A DNA stretch of 24,467 nt from an uncultured Clostridium sp. (GCA_900540335.1 UQFC01000038.1:1-24467), one strand, 5' to 3'. Numbered from the stretch's first letter, positions 1 through 7,158 are shown. Notes: generated by a model not told the origin, from the letters alone. Translations and numbers: made by a program.

Positions 1-90
1 TGTTCCCATGGCGTAAGTATAACACAAGCCACTACTCTTAGCTACCTTAACCCACCGTCTAAAGCCAGTGGGATTGCGGTAGCCTTTTTT
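1..90 (-). mobile_element. Putative end of an IS200/IS605-type element inserted in treB
   Basis: Homology to TreB stops at about base 90, and the remaining bases to the window edge do not continue the transporter. This stretch holds a nested hairpin: outer stem 41-46 with 78-83 (GCTACC/GGTAGC) and inner stem 51-55 with 68-72 (CCCAC/GTGGG), with CTTTAG in the loop on the minus strand. Subterminal imperfect hairpins with a CTTTAG-like loop and no terminal inverted repeats are typical of IS200/IS605 ends. On the minus strand an ATG follows at bases 8-10, where a transposase could begin, but too little is visible to name it. The assignment is inference: an IStron, another mobile element or an assembly joint would look similar. 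Confidence 0.35.
41..83. repeat. Nested hairpin (6-bp outer and 5-bp inner stem)
   Basis: Outer arms GCTACC (41-46) and GGTAGC (78-83) enclose inner arms CCCAC (51-55) and GTGGG (68-72). Both stems are perfect. It is the main structural sign that the left edge of the window belongs to a mobile element end rather than to treB. Confidence 0.6.
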
Positions 91-508
91 CAAAAAGATA
101 CAGACTGTCAATGCAGTTTCGAAAGCCAAGAATCAGACCTCCGGTAATAATGGCGGGAATCAGGGGTGCAAAAATTTCTGCCAAAGCAGTTACCAGTCTT
201 TGAGGCAAATTCTGATTTTTCTTTGCCGCCTGACTGACTGCATTCTTGGATACCCCTTCTACTCCTGCTACTTTCACAAAATCATTGTAAAAATCAGCAA
301 CGGTATTTCCGATAATGACCTGAAACTGTCCCGACTGTGTAAAGCTTCCCTTGACTGCTTTCATGGCCTCGATACCGGGAACGTCTGCCATTCCCGGATC
401 GTTCAGAACAAAGCGCATTCTGGTCATGCAGTGCGAAACTGCAGAAATATTTTCCCGTCCTCCAATCAGCTTCAGAAGCTGTCTCGCATCCTCTGCGTAT
501 TTCCCCAT
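59..508 (-). pseudogene. treB: PTS trehalose-type transporter EIIBC, 3' end lost
   Basis: Membrane component of a sugar phosphotransferase system that would take up and phosphorylate trehalose. About 141 authentic residues remain of a protein that is normally over 450. They comprise the EIIB domain with its phosphorylated cysteine (Cys27 in the motif SHCMTRMRF) and the start of the EIIC membrane domain, around FAPLIPAIITGGLILGF and ending at IDSLYLFE. After that the frame runs into foreign sequence and stops at 59-61. The start at 508 is chosen because AGGAGG lies 10 bases upstream of that ATG; the open frame extends to 583 but runs into an operator. The EIIC domain is missing here, so the gene is probably inactive unless the joint is an assembly artefact. 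Trehalose specificity is inferred from the adjacent treR and the operators. Confidence 0.8.
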
Positions 509-570
509 AGTATTGCTACCTCCTGTTTGTCTCTTCCTTTCCGCGACGTCATTTGCAGAATAAGCATTGT

Positions 571-584
571 CTTGTTTAAACAAG
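571..584. promoter_or_regulatory. TreR-type operator 1
   Basis: CTTGTTTAAACAAG is a perfect 14-base palindrome just downstream of the predicted treB transcription start, a position where a bound repressor would block elongation or initiation. It shares the core TTGTTTAAACA with two more copies upstream. Confidence 0.75.
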
Positions 585-597
585 TTGTTGTAATTCT

Positions 598-626
598 GTT
601 ATATCACACTTGTTTAAACATGTCAA
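598..626 (-). promoter_or_regulatory. treB promoter
   Basis: On the minus strand TTGACA (621-626) and TATAAC (598-603) are separated by exactly 17 bases. The spacer contains operator 2, and operators 1 and 3 flank the promoter, so the layout is that of a repressor-controlled promoter. Confidence 0.8.
608..623. promoter_or_regulatory. TreR-type operator 2
   Basis: ACTTGTTTAAACATGT is a near-palindrome lying in the spacer between the -35 and -10 boxes of the treB promoter. Its core TGTTTAAACA is identical to the other copies. Occupancy would exclude RNA polymerase. Confidence 0.75.
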
Positions 627-631
627 CAGTA

Positions 632-647
632 ATTTGTTTAAACAAGT
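632..647. promoter_or_regulatory. TreR-type operator 3
   Basis: ATTTGTTTAAACAAGT holds the perfect core TTGTTTAAACAA (634-645). It lies upstream of the treB -35 box and 14 bases before the treR -35 box, so it could take part in both treB repression and treR autoregulation. Confidence 0.7.
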
Positions 648-660
648 ATATTCCTTATTC

Positions 661-688
661 TTGACTTTCTCCCGGGATGATTTATAAT
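661..688 (+). promoter_or_regulatory. treR promoter
   Basis: TTGACT (661-666) and TATAAT (683-688) are separated by 16 bases, upstream of treR on the plus strand, giving a leader of about 40 bases. Confidence 0.65.
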
Positions 689-737
689 AATTCTATATTT
701 ATTTTTATCTAACGCTGAAAACAGGGAGCAGAAAACC

Positions 738-1463
738 ATGCCAAAAAGCAAATACGAGTGGATTTACAAAGATTTAAAAGAAAAAATAGAAAATGGAAGC
801 TACGTTTTTCAAGAACTGCTTCCATCCGAAAATTTACTGATTCAGTTTTATGACTGTTCCCGAAACACGGTACGCCGGGCAATTGGACGTCTTGTTACAG
901 ACGGCTATGTGCAGACGATTCAGGGCAAGGGCGTTCGCAATATTTACCGGCCGGTTGAACAGGCCGCCTTTACCCTGGGTGAAATCGAAAGCTTTCAGGA
1001 ATCTGCCCGGCGCAATCACCAGACAGCAAAAACAAAGGTTCTTCTGTTTACTGAAATCACAGCAGATGCATCCTTCAGCCAGCGCACCGGCTTCCCGGAG
1101 GGCGCAGAACTGTTTTATCTGCAGCGGCTTCATTATCTGGATAACAAGGCCCTGATTCTCAATCACAACTATTTTCTGAAAAGTCAGGTGCCTGGACTGA
1201 CGCGGGAAATTGCAGAGCATTCCATCTATGACTATCTGGAAAATACCCTGCACATGACTATTGTAAACAGCCGTCGTGTTATGACGGTAGAACACATTAC
1301 CCAGATTGATGAAAAATATCTCGAGCTGAATGCAGAAGACTACAACTGTCTGGCCGTAGTTACCAGCTATACCTACAACAGCAGCGGGATCATGTTTGAG
1401 TTTACCCAGTCCCGCCACCGCCCGGATTATTTCCGGTTTCAGGATAATGCCGTCCGCAAATAA
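738..1463 (+). CDS. treR: GntR-family trehalose operon repressor
   Basis: DNA-binding repressor expected to control treB and to respond to trehalose 6-phosphate, as known for TreR. The 241 residues show an N-terminal winged helix-turn-helix (about residues 1-70, with LPSENLLIQFYDCSRNTVRRAI as the recognition region) and a C-terminal UTRA effector domain (about 90-235). The length is normal for the family. GGGAG lies 9 bases before the start ATG. It is divergent from treB, with three TTGTTTAAACAA operators between them; B. subtilis TreR binds a similar A/T-rich palindrome. A GntR/UTRA regulator of another PTS sugar is possible, but the treB neighbour makes trehalose the best reading. Confidence 0.88.
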   Translation: MPKSKYEWIYKDLKEKIENGSYVFQELLPSENLLIQFYDCSRNTVRRAIGRLVTDGYVQTIQGKGVRNIYRPVEQAAFTLGEIESFQESARRNHQTAKTKVLLFTEITADASFSQRTGFPEGAELFYLQRLHYLDNKALILNHNYFLKSQVPGLTREIAEHSIYDYLENTLHMTIVNSRRVMTVEHITQIDEKYLELNAEDYNCLAVVTSYTYNSSGIMFEFTQSRHRPDYFRFQDNAVRK

Positions 1464-1481
1464 ACCTGCTGACGGCTTTTT
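1449..1481 (+). terminator. Probable treR terminator
   Basis: GCCGTC (1449-1454) and GACGGC (1471-1476) form a 6-bp stem followed by TTTTT. The stem begins inside the treR coding end and the loop is long (16 bases), so it is a weak terminator. It abuts the convergent HAD gene. Confidence 0.45.
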
Positions 1482-2148
1482 ACTCCTCTTCCAGCCACTG
1501 GATCAGGAGTTTTTTCAGTTCCTCCACAGTTTCAGCCAGTGTATCTGCCCCCGCTTCCTCCAGCTCCCGGCGATCTCCGTATCCGTAAAGAACCCCCACA
1601 GACCGGATGCTGTTTTCTCTGGCGCCGATAATATCGTACTCCCTGTCTCCAACCATCCGTATCTGTGAAAGACAGTCTTCAAGACCGCAGCTTTCCAGTA
1701 CATAGCGAATCACATCTGCTTTTGCCGTCCGTTTTTCCTCCATGGTTGCGCCGCCCAGAAAATCAAAATACTGCATCAAATCAAAATGCTCTAAAATCTG
1801 TCTGGAAAACAGCTCCGGCTTGGAAGTCGCCAGCATCAAAACAGCGCCGCGCTTTTTCAGCTCCTCCAGCATTTCCCGGATGCCCGGATATACCTGATTT
1901 TCAAACAGACCCTTTTCACGAAAATATTCCCGGTAACGTTCCACCGCCTCCAGCGACCTTTTCTCATCAAATCCATAGTATTTTGAAAAGCTTCCGGCCA
2001 GAGGCGGACCTACGAAGGCGCGCAGGGCTTCCCTGTCACCGGCCTCCACCCCGTAGCTTTTCAATGCATAAATCACAGAATTGATAATTCCGTCTGCTGA
2101 ATCTGTAAGCGTTCCATCCAAATCAAAGAAAATATATTTTTTTCCCAT
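1480..2148 (-). CDS. HAD-superfamily phosphatase (phosphoglycolate phosphatase-like)
   Basis: Soluble phosphomonoesterase of HAD subfamily IA, 222 residues. The four motifs are present: FDLDGT (nucleophile Asp9 and acid Asp11), LATSK (Thr108/Ser109), Lys143 in TAKAD, and GDREYD (Asp168, Asp172). A helical cap lies at about residues 15-85. The family includes phosphoglycolate phosphatase and 5'-nucleotidase-like enzymes, and the sequence does not settle the substrate. The ribosome binding site is AAGGATG directly upstream. It lies downstream of pckA on the same strand but behind a strong terminator. I see no clear promoter of its own, so expression may depend on read-through or on a non-consensus promoter. 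It converges on treR with a 16-base gap. Confidence 0.85.
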   Translation of the reverse strand: MGKKYIFFDLDGTLTDSADGIINSVIYALKSYGVEAGDREALRAFVGPPLAGSFSKYYGFDEKRSLEAVERYREYFREKGLFENQVYPGIREMLEELKKRGAVLMLATSKPELFSRQILEHFDLMQYFDFLGGATMEEKRTAKADVIRYVLESCGLEDCLSQIRMVGDREYDIIGARENSIRSVGVLYGYGDRRELEEAGADTLAETVEELKKLLIQWLEEE

Positions 2149-2170
2149 TTTTTCATCCTTTTTATGTACG

Positions 2171-2219
2171 AAAAGGGCCGGGGGACGTTTCCCTTTTTAA
2201 AAGAAACATTCTCCGGTCC
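2171..2219 (-). terminator. Strong terminator downstream of pckA
   Basis: Arms 2175-2191 and 2203-2219 form a 17-bp stem with a single mismatch and some G-T pairs, with an 11-base loop. On the minus strand it is followed by TTTT (2174-2171). It should end most pckA transcription before the HAD gene. The plus-strand side is also T-rich (2220-2230), so it may work in both directions. Confidence 0.75.
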
Positions 2220-2231
2220 TTTCTATTTTCA

Positions 2232-2263
2232 GAACAGACTCCATCCCTTTGATGGAATTGTTC
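2232..2263. terminator. Second hairpin between pckA stop and the terminator
   Basis: GAACA/TGTTC (2232-2236, 2259-2263) and CCATC/GATGG (2241-2245, 2251-2255) form a two-part hairpin 17 bases after the pckA stop. On the plus strand it is followed by TATTTTT; on the minus strand there is no U-run. It may protect the pckA mRNA 3' end or act as a plus-strand terminator. Confidence 0.35.
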
Positions 2264-2279
2264 TATTTTTCATATGGTT

Positions 2280-3977
2280 TTAGTTCAGCTCATCTACTAC
2301 CTTCTGGATTGCTGCCAGTGCATCATCCGGAAGCTTGTCGTAGCCGTCTTTCAGCTCAGCAAATGCCTTGATCTCGTTGACACGGTCATTCATGCGGGCC
2401 TTCAGCTGATCTACATACTCCTTGTCGTTCATATCCGGAACGAAGCCTTCCCAATCCAGGATCTCGATGTCAGAGAACGGACCCCACTGATGGAAATCTG
2501 CCTTCTTCTCAACGATTGCTTCCAGAATGCCCAGAGTATCAGCCGGTTTTACCTTCTTGCCCATGAAGTCGCCGGTGTTAACAATGTAGCAGTCTACATG
2601 CTTCTCTTCAACCAGCTTTTTGAACTTCTCGTAGTCGTTGGACAGCGGGTAGGTACGGAACGGGTTTGCATAAGGAACTACAACCAGCTTGTTGGGATCT
2701 GCACCAGGAGCCAGACGCTCTGCGGAAGAACGCTTGGTAGCCAGGGTTGCACCCATAACAGAAGCCAGAGAAGCACCTTTCAGTTTTACTACCGGCGGAA
2801 TGGTCGGGTCTTTCATAATCCAGAAAATAGCATTAACCGGAGACTCGATCTTGTCCACACGGTTCGGGGACCACAGTTTGGACTTGATAGCACGTCCGTT
2901 ACCGTTACGGATATCCTCGGTTACCAGCTGAAGCTTGCCGTCCTCATCCAGAGTTGCGGAGCAGTTCTGTGCAGTCAGCAGATACTGGTTGTCCGGGCAG
3001 CCGGTGGGGTAATCTGCAGTCTTATCGAAATAAGTCGGCTCCAGTGCGATAGAAGCACAGGTATCGGTATTGATGATAAATGCATCATCATGAAGAACCT
3101 TAATATCGTACTTGCCGCCATGCTTTGCATGAGTCAGAGTGGATTTTCCGGATCCGGACAGGCCGTATACGGAAGCAACGAACTTGCTGCCGTCAGCCAG
3201 GGTGTACTCCTTCTGTCCGCCGTGGCAGGAAGCGTAGCCGTTACGGTTTGCAATAGCCCATGCCATGGTCAGAGTACCCTTCTTGTGCTCACCAAAGTAT
3301 CTCATACCCAGAATGCATGCGCAGTTGGTCTCGGTGTTGAAGTAGCACAGAGTCTTCTTCTGCGGGTCAGACAGGCAGTCCAGAGATACGTTCGGACGAT
3401 CGGAACCGTTCCACTGAGGATCAGAGAAAATGTAGATATCAGCTTCCTTGCCATCGCCTACCGGTTTGGAATTCTTGTACATCTTTACATACTCGTCAGA
3501 CATATACTGGAAGTTCAGCATCCAGTTGTACATGATATTCTCTTCGCCTTCCGGAATCAGCAGATGTGCCTTTACCATGAATTCCGGATCCAGGCCTACG
3601 AATACCTCTGCATGATACATGGTTTTCCAGCGGCTCTCATAAACAGCATCCATAGCCACCAGGTCCAGGGCTGCACAGTCTACTCCTGGCTCGCCGGAAA
3701 TACGGCGTGCAGTTGCATAACGTCCGGTAATTGCGCCATCGTTAAATAACAGAACCTTTGCATCCTTTTCAAGACCGAACTCCTCGCCTCTGTATACAGG
3801 CATATCGGTTACAATGGTTCCTGGAGAATTTTTTGCTAACTCATATGCTTCTTTTAAAGTATTTACTTTAATAACATTGTTGCCGTAGAAAGCAGCTTCG
3901 ATAATGGATCTGGTTTTGGAAAAACCAGGCTTACCTTTTCCGATTTCACTGATTGGATAGTACGCTTTTGTTGACAT
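2280..3977 (-). CDS. pckA: Phosphoenolpyruvate carboxykinase (ATP)
   Basis: Cytosolic enzyme that interconverts oxaloacetate plus ATP with PEP, CO2 and ADP. In fermenting Clostridia it often runs toward oxaloacetate and makes ATP. The 565 residues are somewhat longer than the usual 525-540. Visible features are RYFGEHKKG (about 226-234, metal/substrate region), the P-loop GLSGSGKST (272-280) and the metal-binding stretch LHDDAF (295-300). The P-loop differs from the common GLSGTGKTT, marking a divergent clade. A strong AGGAGG lies 8 bases before the ATG. It has its own promoter and a 17-bp terminator stem, so it is monocistronic. The codons are highly regular and long antisense frames result, consistent with high expression. 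Confidence 0.93.
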   Translation of the reverse strand: MSTKAYYPISEIGKGKPGFSKTRSIIEAAFYGNNVIKVNTLKEAYELAKNSPGTIVTDMPVYRGEEFGLEKDAKVLLFNDGAITGRYATARRISGEPGVDCAALDLVAMDAVYESRWKTMYHAEVFVGLDPEFMVKAHLLIPEGEENIMYNWMLNFQYMSDEYVKMYKNSKPVGDGKEADIYIFSDPQWNGSDRPNVSLDCLSDPQKKTLCYFNTETNCACILGMRYFGEHKKGTLTMAWAIANRNGYASCHGGQKEYTLADGSKFVASVYGLSGSGKSTLTHAKHGGKYDIKVLHDDAFIINTDTCASIALEPTYFDKTADYPTGCPDNQYLLTAQNCSATLDEDGKLQLVTEDIRNGNGRAIKSKLWSPNRVDKIESPVNAIFWIMKDPTIPPVVKLKGASLASVMGATLATKRSSAERLAPGADPNKLVVVPYANPFRTYPLSNDYEKFKKLVEEKHVDCYIVNTGDFMGKKVKPADTLGILEAIVEKKADFHQWGPFSDIEILDWEGFVPDMNDKEYVDQLKARMNDRVNEIKAFAELKDGYDKLPDDALAAIQKVVDELN

Positions 3978-4025
3978 TCTACATCCTCCTTAATCTAAAA
4001 ACTTCTTAAATCGAAATTTGTCTTC

Positions 4026-4054
4026 ATTATCTCACTTTGTGAATTAAAAGTCAA
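4026..4054 (-). promoter_or_regulatory. pckA promoter with internal palindrome
   Basis: On the minus strand TTGACT (4049-4054) and GATAAT (4026-4031) are separated by 17 bases. The spacer contains the palindrome TCACTTTGTGA (4032-4042), placed where a repressor could act. The binder is unknown. Confidence 0.7.
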
Positions 4055-4241
4055 TATTTTCAAGGATAAAATATAAGAAAATTAATATAGGGGCAATAAG
4101 CTGTGCATTATGTATACAATATCTATCCTTTTGACAGATAATATGATATACTCTCTTCGGAAGGCATCTGAATTTTGTTTTCATTCACAGGCATCCGCCT
4201 TCCTGCCTGTCAGACTTTTTTACAGAAAGCAGGAATCATTT

Positions 4242-5300
4242 ATGAATCAGAATATCCAGAAAGAATATCACATTTCTCCGGACGGAAGCGGAGACTTCTC
4301 CAGTCTTTTTGAGGCGCTTTCAGCCCTTCAGGACACAAAATTCCCGGAGGAGACCAATCTTGCAGAAAATCTGCCTGCTGACCCTGATTTCCGCACTTCA
4401 GGAGGAGATGCAGAGCCGGTTGTGCTTTTTCTCCATTCCGGAATTTACCGGGAACGAATTGTCATTGTAAGACCGGGAATCACCATTATCGGAGATGATC
4501 CCCAAACTACGGTTATTACCGGCGGCCTCTATGCCAGAATGCCTATGGAGGATATTGGAAAACGCGGAACCTTCCGCACCTTCTCCTGCCTCATCGCCTC
4601 CCATGATATTACCTTTAAAAATGTCACCTTTGAAAACAGCTCAGGAAAAGGCCCTGACGTGGGACAGGCCCTGGCCCTGTATGCGGACGGAGACAGGCTT
4701 GTTTTTGACAACTGCCGGTTTCTTGGAAATCAGGACACGCTTTTTACAGCTCCTCTTCCCCCAAAGGAGATCGAGCCAAACGGCTTTGTGGGACCGGGCC
4801 AGAAGCTTCCCAGAGCTTTCGGACGCCACTATTATAAAAACTGCTACCTGGAGGGAGACATTGATTTTATATTCGGCGGAGCAGCCGCATACTTTGAAAA
4901 CTGCGAACTGTTTTCAAAAAATATTAACCGTCCGGTAAACAGCTATGTAACTGCCGCCTCCACTCCCCAGGGACAGCCCTATGGCTATGTTATGAAGAAC
5001 TGCCGCTTTACGGGAAACTGTCCGCCTCATTCCGCCTATCTGGGACGCCCCTGGCGGGAATATGCAAAAACTGTTCTTTTAAACTGCTATATCGGAGAAC
5101 ACATCTGCGAAGAAGGGTGGCATGACTGGAATAAGGAAGAAGCCCACGAACATGCCCTGTATGCAGAATACGAAAGCACCGGACCTTCCTCTGATATGAA
5201 AAAGCGCCCCGGCTGGGTGAAATCACTCACGCCTGCCGAGGCTGCTCTCTATGTAAAATCTCTTGTATTAAAGGGAAATGACGGATGGGATCCAGCCTGA
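4242..5300 (+). CDS. Pectinesterase (carbohydrate esterase family 8), no signal peptide
   Basis: Hydrolyses methyl esters of galacturonan, releasing methanol. The 352 residues show the CE8 right-handed beta-helix signatures: GNQDTLF (162-168), GDIDFIFG (205-212, with the second catalytic aspartate) and LGRPW (267-271, with the substrate-binding arginine). The start at 4242 is chosen because AGGAA sits 6 bases upstream. The frame is open back to 4110, but that extension neither looks like a signal peptide nor has a ribosome binding site. With either start the enzyme lacks an export signal, so it is probably cytoplasmic and acts on imported oligogalacturonides. No other pectin gene is adjacent. 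It is divergent from pckA, and I could not find a well-spaced promoter (TTGACA at 4131 has no -10 box at the right distance). Confidence 0.88.
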   Translation: MNQNIQKEYHISPDGSGDFSSLFEALSALQDTKFPEETNLAENLPADPDFRTSGGDAEPVVLFLHSGIYRERIVIVRPGITIIGDDPQTTVITGGLYARMPMEDIGKRGTFRTFSCLIASHDITFKNVTFENSSGKGPDVGQALALYADGDRLVFDNCRFLGNQDTLFTAPLPPKEIEPNGFVGPGQKLPRAFGRHYYKNCYLEGDIDFIFGGAAAYFENCELFSKNINRPVNSYVTAASTPQGQPYGYVMKNCRFTGNCPPHSAYLGRPWREYAKTVLLNCYIGEHICEEGWHDWNKEEAHEHALYAEYESTGPSSDMKKRPGWVKSLTPAEAALYVKSLVLKGNDGWDPA

Positions 5301-5329
5301 ATGCTGATTTTCGTCAACCCCTCTCTATT

Positions 5330-5378
5330 CCGGATGCCGGAGCAGTTCTTTCGGGAGCGCTCCGGTTCTGCCGGTTTT
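5330..5378 (+). terminator. Pectinesterase terminator
   Basis: CCGGAGC (5337-5343) and GCTCCGG (5359-5365) form a 7-bp stem, extended by CCGG (5330-5333) pairing with CCGG (5371-5374), then TTTT. It overlaps the stop of the convergent cell-wall hydrolase gene. Confidence 0.6.
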
Positions 5379-6228
5379 ATCTGAAAAATTCGTGATCTTC
5401 ATGCTGAAACAGAAATGTGAGACTTCTGTCAAACCAGCTTACATTTCTGGACCGGGAATGGCTCCGGTTCATAAAATACAGGGCGCCCTGAGAATAGTCC
5501 TCTCCGGCCAAAGCCCGATTTACCGCTTCTACTGTCTTTTCTGAAACTCTGCATGTGCGCAGTCTTCCGTCAAACACCGGTGAAAATTGAGATTTCTGGT
5601 AAACAACCTCCGTAATGGTATTGGGAAATTCCTTGCTTTTTACCCGGTTTAATACCACATTCGCCACCAGAATTCTTCCTTTGGCATCACAGCCTCCTGC
5701 CTCTGCCTCTACAATCCTTGTCAGAACCTCATAATCCTGATCGGAATAATAAACTACAGCCGCCTGTCTTGCTGCTTCCTTTTCTGCCTGCCGTTTTTTC
5801 TCCTCTTCCACCTGACGGATTTCTTCTCTTGTTCGTTCTGTCGCAGCAAGCCGTTCCTGCCTTGCTGCCTCTTTCTGCTGCAGTCCCTTCGCCAGCGTAT
5901 CCCCCGCCAGCAGCTGACCGCTTCTCAGACTTTCTGCATTTGTCAGATGTAATTGTATTTTTGCTTCTGTAAGCACTGCGATTTCTTCCTCTTCCGCCGC
6001 CTCATCCGTTTCCGGCTCTTCACCGGAGGTTTCCGCGTATGCAGCCAGGGCATTGTGTCCTCCGCCGGAAAATCCTGCGGATGTAAAAGTCATAACAGCC
6101 ACAATCACTGCCCCTGATAAAATCACTGCTGAAGAACGGTACATCTGCTTGGTTACTGTAATGACCGGAGCCATCAGAGCCTTTACCAGCTGACAAACCG
6201 AATGAAGAAATGAGCATAATGAAGACAT
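5377..6228 (-). CDS. Membrane-anchored SleB-type cell-wall hydrolase
   Basis: Peptidoglycan-cleaving enzyme (Hydrolase_2/SleB family, probably lytic transglycosylase activity) held at the outer face of the membrane. The 283 residues comprise one membrane segment or uncleaved signal anchor (about 33-52), an acidic linker (about 68-83), a charged Glu/Lys/Arg-rich coiled-coil stalk (about 115-158) and the catalytic domain (about 163-275). Glu176 in VEAEAGG aligns with the catalytic glutamate of SleB (family knowledge). The start at 6228 follows GGGG 6 bases upstream; an upstream TTG at 6270 has no such site. The family includes the spore-germination enzyme SleB, but the coiled-coil architecture and lack of a peptidoglycan-binding domain fit a vegetative or sporulation remodelling hydrolase. 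Confidence 0.85.
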   Translation of the reverse strand: MSSLCSFLHSVCQLVKALMAPVITVTKQMYRSSAVILSGAVIVAVMTFTSAGFSGGGHNALAAYAETSGEEPETDEAAEEEEIAVLTEAKIQLHLTNAESLRSGQLLAGDTLAKGLQQKEAARQERLAATERTREEIRQVEEEKKRQAEKEAARQAAVVYYSDQDYEVLTRIVEAEAGGCDAKGRILVANVVLNRVKSKEFPNTITEVVYQKSQFSPVFDGRLRTCRVSEKTVEAVNRALAGEDYSQGALYFMNRSHSRSRNVSWFDRSLTFLFQHEDHEFFR

Positions 6229-6268
6229 ACAATACCCCTTTCTTTTTTCAAACATATCCAAAATAAGC

Positions 6269-6327
6269 AATTCCCAAAATTCGCCATAATTTCCGGCATA
6301 TTTAAAATCTAATTCCTAAAATTGCCC
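6269..6327. repeat. 17-base imperfect direct repeat in the hydrolase leader
   Basis: AATTCCCAAAATTCGCC (6269-6285) and AATTCCTAAAATTGCCC (6311-6327) match at 14 of 17 positions, with a 42-base period (about four helical turns). They lie between the predicted transcription start and the start codon of the cell-wall hydrolase, so they could be operators or RNA protein-binding sites. Confidence 0.55.
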
Positions 6328-6347
6328 GTTTTGCAGTAACATCTGAT

Positions 6348-6377
6348 ATTATAGTGGGGGTATTACAAGAATGTCAA
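6348..6377 (-). promoter_or_regulatory. Promoter of the cell-wall hydrolase gene
   Basis: On the minus strand TTGACA (6372-6377) and TATAAT (6348-6353) are separated by 18 bases. Both boxes are perfect consensus. The implied start near 6341 gives a 5' leader of about 113 bases. Confidence 0.75.
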
Positions 6378-6592
6378 TAACCTGTTCATATTTTTGTGAT
6401 AAATAACTTTTCGACTAAATGCGACAAAGGCTATTTTTATATAAATCGCTTTATTTCTCTCTTTATTTTCATCATTTTTTATGCAATACTCTCATTTTTA
6501 TATTACATAAATATTAAGTTTTTGTTACATTTTCTTTTTCTATTTTTTACCATTGCCTTTATCGCAGTTCCTGGGGGTTCTTTTTATTTCAC
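6378..6592. other. AT-rich spacer, no gene seen
   Basis: This is most of the gene-free interval between the hydrolase promoter and the ybaK terminator. It is extremely T-rich on the plus strand. An open frame from GTG 6396 to 6614 encodes only a Phe/Ile/Leu-rich string, has no ribosome binding site and runs into a terminator, so I do not call it a gene. No RNA structure stands out. Confidence 0.5.
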
Positions 6593-6643
6593 AAAAAGCC
6601 CTTTCCCGCTATGATTTTTCTGTATCATAACGGAAAAAGGCTT
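6593..6643 (-). terminator. Terminator of the leuDC-leuDC-ybaK operon
   Basis: Arms 6624-6643 and 6596-6615 pair over 20 bases on the minus-strand RNA (three positions as G-U), with an 8-base loop, followed by TTTTT (6597-6593). It begins 8 bases after the ybaK stop. The pairs are mismatched in the plus-strand RNA, which shows that it serves the minus strand. Confidence 0.85.
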
Positions 6644-6651
6644 ATATTTCT

Positions 6652-7149
6652 TTAATCCTGCACAAGACCTGCAAAAGAAGCTCCCACATACTCCTTTAGC
6701 TGCTCCGGATTTATAATAATCTGTGCGCCGCGGACTCCGGCACTGACTGCAATTTCATCAAACAGCACTGCCGTCTCCTCTATATAGGTAGGAAATTTCT
6801 TTTTCATTCCTATTGGAGAACAGCCGCCCCGAATATAGCCGGTTACTGCAAGCAGATCCTTCATGGGAATCATTTCCACCTTCTTATCGCCTGCCGCTCT
6901 GGCAGCTTTTTTTAAGTCCAGCTCCTCCGCAACCGGAATGCAGCAGACCAGATATCCCGTTTTTTCCCCTTTTAAAACCAGGGTTTTGAATACCGTATCC
7001 ACATCCTGACCAAGAACTGCAGCCACATGAACTCCGGATAAGTCATTCTCATCCACCGGGTACTCCACGGAGCGGTAGGCAATTCCTGCTGCATCCAAAA
7101 GGCGCATCACATTTGTTTTTTCTGTTTTTTCTGTTTTTCCTGCTTTCAT
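6652..7149 (-). CDS. ybaK: Cys-tRNA(Pro)/Cys-tRNA(Cys) deacylase, YbaK type
   Basis: Trans-editing enzyme that hydrolyses cysteine wrongly attached to tRNA(Pro). The 165 residues form the YbaK/EbsC/INS superfamily fold, with the conserved lysine in TVFKTLV (Lys55) and the glycine-rich loop GGCSPIGMKK (108-117). The N-terminal residues 5-12 are a Thr-Glu-Lys repeat encoded by a T-rich slippage-prone tract. AAGGAAG overlaps the end of the leuC gene, only 9 bases away, so ybaK is the last gene of the leu operon. A functional link to leucine synthesis is not obvious and may simply be operon hitch-hiking. Confidence 0.88.
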   Translation of the reverse strand: MKAGKTEKTEKTNVMRLLDAAGIAYRSVEYPVDENDLSGVHVAAVLGQDVDTVFKTLVLKGEKTGYLVCCIPVAEELDLKKAARAAGDKKVEMIPMKDLLAVTGYIRGGCSPIGMKKKFPTYIEETAVLFDEIAVSAGVRGAQIIINPEQLKEYVGASFAGLVQD

Positions 7150-7158
7150 ACTGCTTCC

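Noticed and set aside
2274..3749. Very long open frame antisense to pckA (491 codons, plus strand)
   Set aside because: It is an artefact of strong codon bias in pckA: no ribosome binding site, no recognisable domain, and the opposite strand encodes a full enzyme with its motifs.
6396..6614. Small hydrophobic open frame in the AT-rich gap
   Set aside because: GTG start without a ribosome binding site, composition explained by T-richness, and the end lies in the ybaK terminator.
7081..7149. TEKTEKT repeat at the YbaK N-terminus as a phase-variable tract
   Set aside because: Only two to three imperfect copies are present and the frame is intact; there is no evidence of length variation from one sequence.
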